Shown here piece after piece: positions 1-10,820 of a DNA stretch of 64,000 nucleotides. The position numbers and the translations under genes were made by a program. Below the pieces are notes generated by a model. That model was given only the letters and a program-made list of their open reading frames with translations. It was not told the DNA's origin and made no database searches. The stretch's first letter is position 1. Each line of letters opens with the position of its first letter. The DNA comes from Plasmodium vivax (lineage: Eukaryota; Apicomplexa; Aconoidasida; Haemosporida; Plasmodiidae). The stretch lies in assembly GCF_000002415.2 (NCBI RefSeq), contig NC_009906.1, positions 434,001 through 498,000 on the forward strand, in the 5' to 3' direction.

Positions 1-84
1 CGGATGAGACGAAGCGGATGTGACGGGGCGGATGTGACGGGGCGGATGAGACGAAGCGGATGAGACGAAGCGGATGTGACTGAG
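1..84. repeat. 14-bp tandem repeat, six units
   Basis: Six direct copies of a 14-bp unit open the window. Units alternate between cggatgagacgaag and cggatgtgacgggg forms. No coding frame fits it. It may belong to an intron or flank of a gene to the left, and the window edge hides any further copies. Confidence 0.85.
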
Positions 85-1499
85 CGGGTCCGCTTCTAAT
101 ACATCGTCACCCCTGTTAACCATTGGGCGCGTCCACACGCAGTTCTGTCTCTCCATCATGCGTACCAAATGAGTGCCCACCCAATCAGACGCATGAGTGA
201 CGCTTCCCCAAATGGTTCTCCCTCGAGTGGCAGGTGTTACGAATGTGGAGTGTCCCCGGGGGAGAAGTGCCGTCACGTTGGTTCACTCAGCTGAGCAGTA
301 GGATGATCACCCTTCATTCGTCTCAGTTTAAGCTTCGCGCGGTGCACTTTTTTATTTTTATTTTTTATTTTTATTTTTTTTTTTTTTTTTTTTATATTTA
401 TATTTTTCTTCTGGTAAGCGCTTACAAATGGGGCAGCGGGGAAATCCCCTTCGAATGGAAGACAAAACGGGAACCCCTCCTTTGGAGAATCCCCCCCGTC
501 ATCCAAACAAGCCACTGCGTTTTCCGTGCGGGCAGCTAACCGGCCTAACGTGTGCATTCCTTCACGGCTTTTTTGGTCATCCCGCGCTGGTCGATGAGAT
601 ATGCGTCGGCTGGGTGGCTCATTGGATGGCTACCTGCCTCCCTATATTTCGCACAGCGGGGGTTACCAATTTGCTTACAAAGTGGGTGGTGCCCTCACAG
701 TTGAGGGAACCTGCGCCGGTTCATTTGTCTTTTTATTCGCCTGTTCAATCGCTTATTCAATCGCCTCTTCTCTGCCCCTTCTCTGCCTCTCCCCCCCGCG
801 TTCTCGCCATCTAACCGCACGAGTAACCATGCGGACCCCGCTAGCCGTTCATGCGGGAAGCTGTTCACACACGGGCGTGCGCATAGGCAGGTGCCAGCTG
901 AGGAAACTGAGGCAGCCCAAACTGGCAAGCGCTGGACGGGCGTTTTTACTACCCACAGTCAGCACTTCCCGTTGGCAGCGGTCGACACTTTTACCGCATC
1001 GTCCCTGTCGTTACCTCCCCAATGGGTTCCACGTCATCCCACGTTACGCTACGCCACGCCGTGTCACACTGGGCCATCTTTACTTTTCCCATTCCCCCAA
1101 GCTGGCGCTGCGAACTTCTCCACCGCGCCGCACATGCATACGCGAAGCAGCGTCGAACACCAGGTACGTATTGGCTGGCACCCGCACGTGGCTGTGCGCG
1201 AATGAATTTTTTCACCAGCCAAAGTGAGAGGCGGCCGAACTGCAATGCGCGCATCGCGGCGCACTCGCGCGGCATATGGGCATACGCGCGAAAGGTACAC
1301 ACGGCATGGCTACAAAAGCAGCGTACCCAAAATGCATTCGCGCGAAGGGGGTAAAGCAAGGCAAGGCAAGGCAAATCAAGTCGAGTGAACGAACTCGTCA
1401 ACTTCGTCCGTGACAAGCGTTTTTTTTTTTTTTTTTTCATGTACAGTACAGTACAGTCAGCGCAGCCAGAGCAGCCTTCGCAGCGCAGGAATTTGTGGC

Positions 1500-1530
<31 letters not shown>

Positions 1531-1905
1531 ATTCCTCCCTGCGCGGTCACAGTTTTGATCAAAAAAAAAAAAAAATGAAGAGCGAAACGGCGGGAGAAAT
1601 CAGCTAGATCGCATCAACTGTTAGTAACTGTATGAAGTACCTCCTGCGTATGGGCGTGTATTCCCGGAGAGTATGCGCGTATGTAAACAGCTGTGCGCCC
1701 GCACGCGCCGTTACTGTGCCCAGCGACCGACGTGACGCCTCTGCCCACGTTGACGCAGCGCGCGCGACCACGTCTATAGGAGGGTTGGCGGTGCTGAGCG
1801 TGTTGGGCGGCGCGACAGATAGCGGCACAGCCACCTGGACGACCGTCCCCACCGCAAACCATCGCAACTGCTGTAATCACCGCCAACCCCCCCCTCCCCC
1901 CGCGA
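85..1905. other. Intergenic/5' flank of the RCC1-like gene
   Basis: I see no convincing gene here. Open frames are short and have no protein-like composition. The stretch holds T homopolymers (about 374-393, 1422-1438, and 1503-1530 with 28 T), an A run at 1561-1574, and a short direct repeat of aaggc near 1355-1372. It presumably carries the promoter and 5' UTR of the gene starting at 1906. No specific promoter element can be supported. Confidence 0.6.
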
Positions 1906-3966
1906 ATGAAGGTGAGGAACACGCTGTTCATCTTCGGGTCGGGCGAGTGCGGCCAGCTGCCGCCCGAGTACTGCGCGGACTACGTGCAGGTGAACCCCAC
2001 GGCCGTGCGCAACCTCCCGAACGACATCGACCAAGTCGTTTGCGGATCCATGCACACAATTATAAAGACCAAGGACGACCGGCTGTTCTCCTTCGGGTGC
2101 AACGACATGGGAGTCCTCGGTCGGAAGACCCATGCGAATAGCACCAAGGACCCCGAGCATTCTCCCACCCTACTGAACTTCACCTGCACGTCCAAGATTA
2201 AAAAAATCACCTGCGGGGATAACCACACGGCGGTTCTCCTAGAAAACGGGAAGGTCTTCATCACGGGGGGGTTTCGGGACTCCTGCGGGGTTTTGGGGCT
2301 GCCGTCCTTCCAGAGGAGGGGGGAGGTCATTCCCAAGTCGGAGGAGTTCCTGGAGGTGCAGTTTGGCCAAGCGGATAATAGCGGCGGGGGTGGGAGCGGC
2401 ATGGATGTAAGCAGCCCCGATGTGAGCAACCACATCATCATAAGCAACATCAGCTCGGGGGAAGACCACCTGGTGTGCCTGGAGCAGAGCGGCGAGTACA
2501 TCTACGCCATGGGGAACAGCGACTCGTGCCAAGTGTGCAACGCCTTCTACGAAGTGGAGCATGCCCACCAAGTGAGGAACAGTTACATCTTCCCGAACCG
2601 GTACCATTTTAAAGACCTCGGGTTCGCCTCAAAAATTAGAGACATCTACTGTGGGGGGAACAACACGTTCGTTCAGTTGGAAGCCTCTCTAGATGTGTAT
2701 GCAATCGGGAGAAATGCCTACGGGTCCTGTGGAGTTTCTATGAAAGACAACATCATAAAGAAGTTTGCAAAAATTGAGGAATTATCTTCAAAAGAAATTG
2801 CACAGCTATGTGGTGGGCAAAGCTTCACCGTCTGCCTACTCAAAAATAATGACCTCTACATTTGGGGGAACCGAGAAATACTGGGGATGGAAGCCGAGGA
2901 GGATGCGTACTCTCCGCAGCAGTTAACTTATTTTAAAAAGGAGAGCCATCTCATTAAAACGATTTCCTGCGGGACGGACCACTGTCTAGTGTTGACAAAG
3001 GGTGGGAAGCTCTTCGGCTGGGGCACCGGAGGAAATGACTTTGAAGAGGATACATGCATCGGGGTCATCGAGAAGAATCAGCCCTCCGAAATTGGCTTTC
3101 ACAACTTCGTCGCCAAAACGTTTGCCAAAGGTAGGAAGGAAAACGAAGTTTCAATTAGCCATGTCCAAATTGTCTCCTTCGCAGGGGGGTCATCCCACTG
3201 CGCGTTCATTACGTCCCATGTGGACTCGGAGAGGATGTCCATTAAGAGAGGCCACGATGAGATTTACGAGGAGGAAAACATGTTCGCGAAGAAGCACAGA
3301 AGGGAGAGCTTCCCCCCGGTGGACATCGACGGGGGGCAACATAAGAAGGTACCACATGAGGAGGGAGATGCCAATGTTAAAGATCCCACTAGTGAACAGG
3401 GCACTGACCCATTCCGCATAGAAGAACCCCAGAAGTTAGAGGTTAAAGAGAGCAAAAAAGGAAGCTTCTTCAAAGACCTTTTCTATAACCCACAAACTCC
3501 AGTCAATAGCAAGTACTACGTACAGTCAAAGGACTTAGAAAATATGGACAGCGATCTGCTAGGCACCGTGGAGAAGACCACTGTCAGCAGAGATTCACAG
3601 AAAAGGAGAAGGAGCGCTAAGAGTAAGCCCTACTTAAGCAATGAAAGTCCCACCAGGAGACAGCCAAGGAGGTCCTGCAAAGAAAATATCAGCTTGAGTG
3701 AAAAGGCCCACAGACAATTCTACCAAATTGTGGACACCCCTATATCGAAGAAGAAACGGAAGACCACCCCTTCTTCCATGAGGAGCAGGAACGTCAAGAT
3801 GAGGGGGGCTTCCTCCGAGGGGGCCAACAAATCTAGGTCCGTTGGTGCAAAGAGGGAGAGCGTCGGACGGTCCTACTCTAAGAGGGACAACCCCAAGCGC
3901 GAATCCGCTTCGCAGACGCCCGATGCGAAGGTTGTTCGGGGGAAATCGTCCAAGATGAAGAGTTAG
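1906..3966 (+). CDS. RCC1-repeat (beta-propeller) protein with basic C-terminal tail
   Basis: Single-exon gene of 686 aa. The first about 440 residues contain a series of RCC1-type blades, visible as LFIFGSGECGQL, LFSFGCNDMGVLG, VFITGGFRDSCGVLG, IYAMGNSDSCQV, VYAIGRNAYGSCG, LYIWGNREILGM and LFGWGTGG, most followed 20-30 residues later by a CG(x)H/N-T/C-x-L/V motif. That spacing fits a seven-bladed propeller. The remaining about 240 residues are Lys/Arg/Ser-rich, with clusters such as SKKKRKTT and QKRRRSAKSK that look like nuclear localisation signals. RCC1-family proteins include the Ran guanine-nucleotide exchange factor and chromatin- or kinase-associated scaffolds, and the sequence alone does not say which this is. 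The start was chosen because the first blade begins at residue 6. Confidence 0.87.
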   Translation: MKVRNTLFIFGSGECGQLPPEYCADYVQVNPTAVRNLPNDIDQVVCGSMHTIIKTKDDRLFSFGCNDMGVLGRKTHANSTKDPEHSPTLLNFTCTSKIKKITCGDNHTAVLLENGKVFITGGFRDSCGVLGLPSFQRRGEVIPKSEEFLEVQFGQADNSGGGGSGMDVSSPDVSNHIIISNISSGEDHLVCLEQSGEYIYAMGNSDSCQVCNAFYEVEHAHQVRNSYIFPNRYHFKDLGFASKIRDIYCGGNNTFVQLEASLDVYAIGRNAYGSCGVSMKDNIIKKFAKIEELSSKEIAQLCGGQSFTVCLLKNNDLYIWGNREILGMEAEEDAYSPQQLTYFKKESHLIKTISCGTDHCLVLTKGGKLFGWGTGGNDFEEDTCIGVIEKNQPSEIGFHNFVAKTFAKGRKENEVSISHVQIVSFAGGSSHCAFITSHVDSERMSIKRGHDEIYEEENMFAKKHRRESFPPVDIDGGQHKKVPHEEGDANVKDPTSEQGTDPFRIEEPQKLEVKESKKGSFFKDLFYNPQTPVNSKYYVQSKDLENMDSDLLGTVEKTTVSRDSQKRRRSAKSKPYLSNESPTRRQPRRSCKENISLSEKAHRQFYQIVDTPISKKKRKTTPSSMRSRNVKMRGASSEGANKSRSVGAKRESVGRSYSKRDNPKRESASQTPDAKVVRGKSSKMKS

Positions 3967-5743
3967 ATGGCTCTTCCGGGGCGCTCAAAAAGGTTGCCCC
4001 TCTCTCTATACATATATATATGTACATACATATATATATATGTACATATATATCTCTTTCTCCTTCACCTTCACTTTCTCTTCTCTTCACTTCTCTCCTT
4101 TTTTTTTTTTTTTTCCCCCATTTGCGAAGCCCATGTGCGTGTCTGCCCTGGGGAGTGACGCGTACGACGTCAACGCGCGCGTAGTTTGCCATGCGCCGGG
4201 GGTGCCCTCGCCCTCACGGTGCTACCACCTCTCCCCAATGAGCTGCACAAATTATGTAGTACCAGCCCACCCCATCTCGTTTGTTTCATCATGCGTAACC
4301 CCCTCCTTTTACTGCATCTTCTTTTAAGAAGCCCGGCCGCGTGGCACCGTTTGGGTGCCCCTCATTTCTGTTCATTTTGTGATGGGGGCATCGCGACGCA
4401 GTCCGACGTGACGTGTCCTACGCACCGCGTGCTGTGCCCCAGTAGCCATTTGTACACTATCAGAATTAATAAAGCCAAAATTGTATGCCTAAAAAAAGTG
4501 GCACTTCGCCCCTCTTTACTCTGCCGCATAGGGGACGGGGAAAAACTCGTTCGCCTTGTCCTCATTGTATGTGCATATAATTGTGCGCGTTTATGCTGTA
4601 CGGTCGGCGGAATCGCCTGCGGGGCGTTTCTCCGCTTTGGGCTTGCACACCTGTCGGACAGCCGGGGAACGCTCACAGGAGGTTACGCGGCATTGGAGCG
4701 GTGCGATTTATGCACGTTTGCATGTATACACCTATGTTACGCTCATTTAGCACTGATGCGAAAGGGTCACCCGTTTGCTGCTTCAAGAGAGTTGCACCGC
4801 GTGGTTAGCGACTGAACGTAGCGCCTGACTGGCCTGCTTCTTTCTCCAAAGTGGATGCATAGGGCTGTGGAGGCCCTGCTTTTCAGTGCATCCTTCATTG
4901 AGAACTACCTCCCCTGCGACAGTGGCACTCGTTCAGTGGTTATAAAAGGGGGAGGGGGTACCACCTCTCTGCAGCGTAATTTATTCTACATGTAAGCGTT
5001 GTCATGTGAAGGGTCGAACGGGGCCCAAAATTGCTACCCCGCAGAATGCTTATTTTCTACGTGTGCAAATGTTTTTTTTTTTTTTTGTATGAACAAGCAA
5101 TATGCGATGTGCCTATTTTTCGCTCCCTTTTGGCTAGCTAAACCGTTTTTTTATGAACGCGAAATGTGATATATGTAGCTTTTTTTTTTTTTTTTTTGCC
5201 ACGTTTAGCCATTTTTGTATGAACAGGCAATAACTTTTCCACAATTTTTCCCCTTTTTTTGTGTCCCCCATGCTAGTACGCGAACAGCACGCCTGAGGAA
5301 ACGCTCCCAAGTACCGGCCCAGGGTTTTACGACCGCCCGTTCAGTTCACGCTGAAGTGGGAGATACAACTCTGGAGGATAACGTTTGGGTGGGTTTATTT
5401 GATGCAACTCGTTGTGGCGAAGCAGATTCACGCACACGTCAAAGGAAGAAGCATGTACCAAGTGGGCACCCCCGCCGGTGTAGAAACGCTTGCACACTTG
5501 CAACTGTGGATGGAGTTTTACCTCCACGTAACTTCCATGCGCACTCTGGGATGCTTCCCTGGTGAAATTTATTTTTTTTTCCTATCGTAAGTAGAACAAA
5601 AGCTGGTCCCTCTTATATTTCTTACAGCCCAGCTGCAACTCCATTTCGATTTTAAAAAAAAAGAATATACGATTTAGTTTGAATCAACCACTCCTTGGAG
5701 CTACTTTTCCCCCCCCGGATAGGAAAAACCCACTTGGTTGACG
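3967..5743. other. Intergenic region with TA/TATACA microsatellite and T tracts
   Basis: No gene was recognised. A ta/tatgtaca microsatellite lies at about 4004-4052, just after the RCC1-like stop codon. T runs lie at 4100-4115, 5070-5084 and 5180-5197. Around 5085-5230 short modules (ggctagct, tgaacaggcaa, agccatttt) recur that are also found in the PSMA6 intron at 41423-41658. The region should contain the 3' UTR of the left gene and the promoter of the small gene at 5744. Confidence 0.6.
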
Positions 5744-6247
5744 ATGATTAAGTCACCCTTTTACAGCTTTAACAAGAACTCGTTGCTGGTGCAGTGCTTC
5801 AAGGGGGCGTGCGTCTACTACCTTCCGCAGAACTTGGCCGTTATCGGCGCCTTTCTGTATTACCAGTACAGGGTAGGTCGGAGCGGGGCGGGCGGCGAAG
5901 AGGGGCCAGGGGAAGCACTGCGTGGACCGTCCCATCACGTATGCCCAAATGGCGCTACGCAGGGGGCACGTGTGGGAACCCCCGATGGGGGCGCTATTAC
6001 GCTGTTATGTTGTTACCATTATGCTGTTATATTGTTGCTATTATTTAGTCATTTTTTTATTTTCTTATTTTCCTTTTTTTTCTTTTTTTTTGCTTCTTAT
6101 CAGGCGAGCCAACGCACCGGCGGCAGGCGCGTGCCCGTGAAGAACTGCGACGAATCGATAGACAACTTTCTGGCGGCCAAAAAGCTATCGCGCGATGAGG
6201 TAAAAGTGGAGCGGCGGAAAAATGTGTGCCACGTGTCCCTGGCGTGA
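5744..6247 (+). CDS. Small single-pass membrane protein, unknown function (2 exons)
   Basis: Exon 1 is 5744-5872 and exon 2 is 6104-6247, giving 90 aa. The intron starts gtaggt and ends in a T-rich tract followed by cag. It is 231 bases, a multiple of three, with no in-frame stop, so unspliced RNA would still encode 167 aa. The first ATG in frame is 5744. Residues about 22-40 (GACVYYLPQNLAVIGAFLYY) form one hydrophobic segment. The C-terminal half is hydrophilic and basic. Size and layout resemble small mitochondrial inner-membrane subunits, but I recognise no family. The stop codon lies only 66 bases from the stop of the convergent epsilon-COP gene. Confidence 0.62.
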   Translation: MIKSPFYSFNKNSLLVQCFKGACVYYLPQNLAVIGAFLYYQYRVGRSGAGGEEGPGEALRGPSHHVCPNGATQGARVGTPDGGAITLLCCYHYAVILLLLFSHFFIFLFSFFFFFFASYQASQRTGGRRVPVKNCDESIDNFLAAKKLSRDEVKVERRKNVCHVSLA

Positions 6248-6313
6248 GGGAGAAGGGGTACCCCCTCCCTCTCCTGGATGCCGTGCAGCACCGCGCCGCA
6301 CTGAGGGGGAGAG

Positions 6314-7364
6314 CTAAAACTGCGCAACGAAGTTGTCAACCGCATCGTCGATGTTCTTCAAAACGGGTAAGCTCTCATGTGAAGGGTACGACTCATAAAG
6401 TTTTTCCAAAAATTCACTCGCCTCATCCAGCTCGTACAAATATAGAGAGCATGTAATCAAATTGTACAGGGCATCCCCATTGGTGGGATCCTCCCTCAGT
6501 GCATTCTTCAAAAACTCTTTCGCATCATTAAACTCGTAGTTTAATATATTTGAAACCCCCTTCCCGTTGAGGATGACCGTGGAGACGTCGTTCACGGTGG
6601 ACGCACACATGGACTCCAAGTCGTCAAAGGTTAAAAAGGCTTCTTTATTATTTTCTTTAAAAAGGTAAAAAATGGCTAGCACAATTTTTACGATGGGTAT
6701 TTCGTCGTTCATCCGTTTGTACTCCTCCATCATTTGGCTGACCAAGTCATGTCGGTTGATGAGGAGGAGAAGAATAATCTTAGCTGACGTCACTTCGATT
6801 GGGCCATCTGCCAGCAACTCGAAGCACTCCTGTAACTTGTTGCAGTCGAATAGCAGTCTACTCTTTAGGATATTTCCATTGGGGGAGGTTATTTTTAGTT
6901 TTGCCACTTCGCTCAGCAGTGCTTCTGCTTCCATGGCCACACCCCCCTTCGCCTTCTTCTCCCTCAAGTAATAATGCTCATAGTATTTGCCTAGCCACTG
7001 GAGGTTTTCATTTGGCGACTTCTTCAACCCTAGCAGCGCCTCCTTTTCGTTCCTCCGCATGTATATTTGGTAAATGTACTCCTCCGCCTCCTTCCGCTCC
7101 TCCTCGCTGGCTGTCTCGAAGTTCCTCAGGCAGTGGCTCTCGTACCCCGCGTAGAAGAAGTCTCGAATCTGGGGGAGGAGAAGTGGTGGTTGGTTAAGAT
7201 GCGTGGGGTTAAGGAGCGTGGATCAAGGGGGGTAGATCAAGGGGGGGTGGTCAAAGCGGGTGACCTGCTTTTATATGTACTTTTCCCCCTTGTTGCAGTG
7301 GGAAGGGGCGTAGCCGTCATTTCGCCGCTCACCGCTCACTGCTCACCTGCAGTGTGCCCTCCAT
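6314..7364 (-). CDS. Coatomer subunit epsilon (epsilon-COP), 2 exons
   Basis: Exon 1 is 7347-7364, only 18 bases (MEGTLQ). Exon 2 is 6314-7168. Joined in phase 0 they give 290 aa, matching the usual length of about 290-310. The N-terminus reads IRDFFYAGYESHC after the splice, the typical epsilon-COP start of a first TPR helix. Tetratricopeptide-like helices run throughout, including FNDAKEFLKNALREDPTNGDALYNLITC near the C-terminus. Epsilon-COP stabilises alpha-COP in the COPI coat, which returns cargo from Golgi to ER. The downstream neighbour is convergent with a 66-base gap. The donor gtgagc and acceptor ccccag support the tiny first exon. Confidence 0.92.
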
Positions 7365-8321
7365 GGGGGCGTCCCGAGAGGTGGATGACACGCGACGGGG
7401 TCAGGGGGGGGAGCGCGCCCAGCCAGGCACGTTTGGGGATTCAAGCGGTAAAGGGGTAAAGGGGCAAACAATGCTCTTACGGGACGAAGTGGGGGAGGGG
7501 CCCGCGCATCTCCTCCCAAACGTGAGCGGAGAAGAACGCGAAAGGAGCACTGCCATATGGCAACAAAAAAAAAAAAAAAAGTATACAAAAAGTGTTAACT
7601 GTTAACTGTTAAGTGTTAAGTTTTTTTTTTTTTTTTTTTTTTTTTTCCTTATGCTTCGCCGCTCCCCTTGTGCGCGGATGACCAACGGTTAACGCCCTCC
7701 TTTTGTGCCACCCCGCCAAGAGTGCTTCCCCCCGCGTGGGAACTGCCTGATCATCCTGCTGAGGGGTCACTCCGGCGCTGCTGATCACCATTTACAAAGG
7801 GTGCCCCCTTTGCACGTCAAAAATGGGGACATACCACCCGCAGTCGTAGTGGTGACGGGTGAAAGGGGTATCACATATGACCACGCGCGAACTCGTTCCT
7901 CCAACTTTTGTGCATATCGCACCGGGGTGGAAAAAAAACATCCTCTTAAAATTGGGGGAAAACGCCAGACACGTGGCTCGAAATGGCACAACGGCTGTTC
8001 CTTGGGCGTTAAAAAAAAAAAAAAAAAGAAAGAAAAACACTCTGTACATATACAGGTGTGGGATGATCGAAATGCACACGCACCGGGGGGATGGCTTCTT
8101 TGAAAAGGCACGCTCACATATGAGTTGCAAAAAAGAAAAAAAACGGGGGAAGGAAGATACAACCACATGACACAAAAACATTGGGCTTCCAGTTTGCCTA
8201 ACCAAACGGTGCCCCACCTGGTGCGGACCCCTCGACGGTGGGGGGGATACCATTCATTCGGGGTTTTGATTCGCGCACGAACGCAGGCAGGCGCAGGCAG
8301 ACCCCCTGGCGAAGACGCCCA
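7365..8321. other. Intergenic between epsilon-COP start and p47 stop
   Basis: Upstream side of epsilon-COP. It contains an A run at 7565-7579, gttaactgttaactgtt repeats at about 7593-7619, a 26-base T run near 7621-7646, and poly-A at about 8010-8026. No gene or RNA is recognisable. Confidence 0.6.
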
Positions 8322-9377
8322 TCACTGCGTGAGCTTCTGCGTGACGAGCGTGTCTATCAGCTTGGCCTCCTGCAGCGTCTGGCCGCCGCGCTCAATCGGC
8401 TTGAGGGGGAAATCAAAAAAGAGAGAAAAATTGATGGGGGTGTAGCTATGCACGAACTGAAACAAGTCCTCCACTGTGTGGTCATAATTAAATTTCTGTG
8501 AGACTTTTTTCCCATTATATAACCTAACATGCAATGTAGTAGTCGGCTTGGAATCATCCACATCAATTTTTTTAACATCAGTCGGGGCAGAAGCAGCGAG
8601 TTTTTTTATTTCTTCTTCGCTAACACTTGGGGTGTTACTAGACCCTAACTTGACTCCCTGTCCTTTGTAAGTCGAATTGCTGCACTCCATTTTCTCCTTC
8701 GTGTAGACTTGGTTGCTCTTATCCTTGATGGCCACATTCATCGTTTTATCTTTTCCAGCCAATTCCTTGGGAAGAATCCCCGCCTCGATATTCTGCATGA
8801 ATTTTTTATTTTCCTCAACCTGTAAATCTCGGAACTCTCCATCGTCTATGATGAACCCATTTTTATAAAGCGTGATATGTCTGCAATTGTCTGGCAGTTT
8901 GGAAGTAAAAAAACTGGGGACCATGTCATCGTCTGAGTTCTCTACTTCCAGTCCGCTGTTCTGACCGCCTGTGTAGTGCGCCACGCGCTCCTTGTTTTTT
9001 TTTTCGTCCTTCCTCAGGTCGCTAAGGGATCTGCATTGGGGAGAAAAAAAAAGAAAAGGGGTTACATTGGGGGGGGGGAGAGGTAAAACCACACACAGAG
9101 TAAACTCTTTTGCCGTCTCGGCAGGGACGGGGCTCCTCCCCCAATGTGTCCAAGTGGGACTCTTCCCCTCCTATCACACGTGGGGCCCACTTAACGCGCC
9201 ACACCTATGTGCGCAAACGCGCGGCTTCTTCAGCTTCATTTTCGGGGGGGCAAGCAAAGCAGAAATGCGCCTCTCACGAAGCAGCCGCATAGGTAAAGCA
9301 CATGGCACGCTTGTACATGCGACTCTCCGAACTGCAAGCGCTCCCTCACCAGTAGGCGCGTACCTTATGTTCGACAT
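8322..9377 (-). CDS. p47-type UBX/SEP cofactor of CDC48/p97 (2 exons)
   Basis: Exon 1 is 9364-9377 (14 bases: MSNI plus two bases). Exon 2 is 8322-9030. The product is 240 aa. The N-terminus after splicing, MSNIRSLSDLRKDE, matches the conserved start of p47/NSFL1C/Shp1 linkers. A SEP domain begins at RHITLYKNGFIIDDGEFRDL, followed by a linker and a C-terminal UBX domain (TTLHVRLYNGKKVSQKFNYD ... VHSYTP ... DTLVTQKLTQ). No UBA domain is present, so the protein is shorter than mammalian p47 (about 370 aa). Family role: adaptor that brings CDC48/p97 to ubiquitinated substrates and membrane-fusion complexes. The 333-base intron has donor gtacgc and acceptor atgcag. Confidence 0.92.
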
Positions 9378-10784
9378 GGTTCCCGAGCTTCGCAAACGAT
9401 TCCTTTTATACGTCGCGGGATGTTATTCACACTGGAGCAGTTTCACCAGCAGGGCAGCCTCTCAGCTGTTCTTCCAAAGGTAACGTATTTTTTTTCCTCT
9501 TTTTTTTCCTCTTTTTTTTCCTCTTTTTTTTCCTCTTTTTTTTCTTCCTTTTTTTGCGTCGCGGGGGGGAAAAAAAACAATCGGTTAACCGTTGACACGA
9601 TTGTTTGGCTTAAATTGCGCGAAGCTAGGCGAGCTTTCCTTTCGCCGCTCGGCGGGCGCATTCACGAAGGATTAAGCGCAGGGGGGCCAGTCAGTCCTTC
9701 GCGTTCTCCGCTCGGGGTGGAGAAGAAACTTGGCAAATGAGGGGAGCGCAGAAGGGGAGCGAAAAACGGGGAGAAACGGCGAAAGGCGGAAACGCGGCGA
9801 AGAAGCGACCAAACGGATGGCAAAAAGGATGGTGAAAATTTTCCCAAAAAATTGCAAAAAAATTTACCCTCAAAATGCGCCGTAAAAATTGCGCCCAAAG
9901 CGGGGCTTCCGCGTGCAGGAAAAAATGTTCCTTTTTTTTTTTTTTTTTTTCCTTCCCTGCTCATGCGATAACCGAGCGGGGAGAACTATTGAGGGGAAAT
10001 AAAATCGGAAAGAAATGATCGAAGAGGGAGAGAAGCATAGAGGTGATGAGAAATGAAGAAATGGTCCAATTCATAAAGTTTGTTCATTCGGTTGGCATGT
10101 CCTTTTTCCATCGCATGTGGAGGGGAGGCTCCACCTTGGCGATCTGTTCATTCTCGCGCGCTTATGTCTTGGTGCCCGCAGTAATACACAACTGGGGGGT
10201 ACACGAAGGAGCGACTCATCAGCGCGATTGCCCCTCGTCCGCTCGAAATGCAGACCGTTCGTCCCAGCACAGCAGGAGGGCCTCGCGCAGTAACGCAGTG
10301 ATGACCTGGCAATAACATGGTGATATTACCCACCCATTAACGCTCTCCCCCTCGAGGGAATAAACCCACAAACAGGTACACAAACGTGTAGGCGTGGCCA
10401 CCGAGTTGAAACAGTTTGATGCCTCCCTGTAGACACAAGGAAGTGCGGCGATTTTTCCAGTCACCTCCTCACCTCACTTGCTTTTTGGAACACGGTGGGA
10501 GAATAACTAAATGGGAAAAAGGCAAGCTCTTCTGGAGGGCCACGGACGGGGGGATGTCCAAATGGTGGTTAAGCAGCGTCCCCGTCGAACGAGAAGTCAC
10601 TGAAATGGGGGTACGCAAAGTATGCAGCAAAATGGAAGGCGAAATGTGCACATTTGCGTTTACGCTTATGTTCACCTTTGTGTACATTTTTTTTTTTTTT
10701 TTTTTGGCTAGCTACACGGTAAAAAAAAAAAAGTTAGCAAAAAAAAAAAAAAAAACAGCTAAAATGCTCAGAAATTTCAAAAGT

Positions 10785-10820
<36 letters not shown>

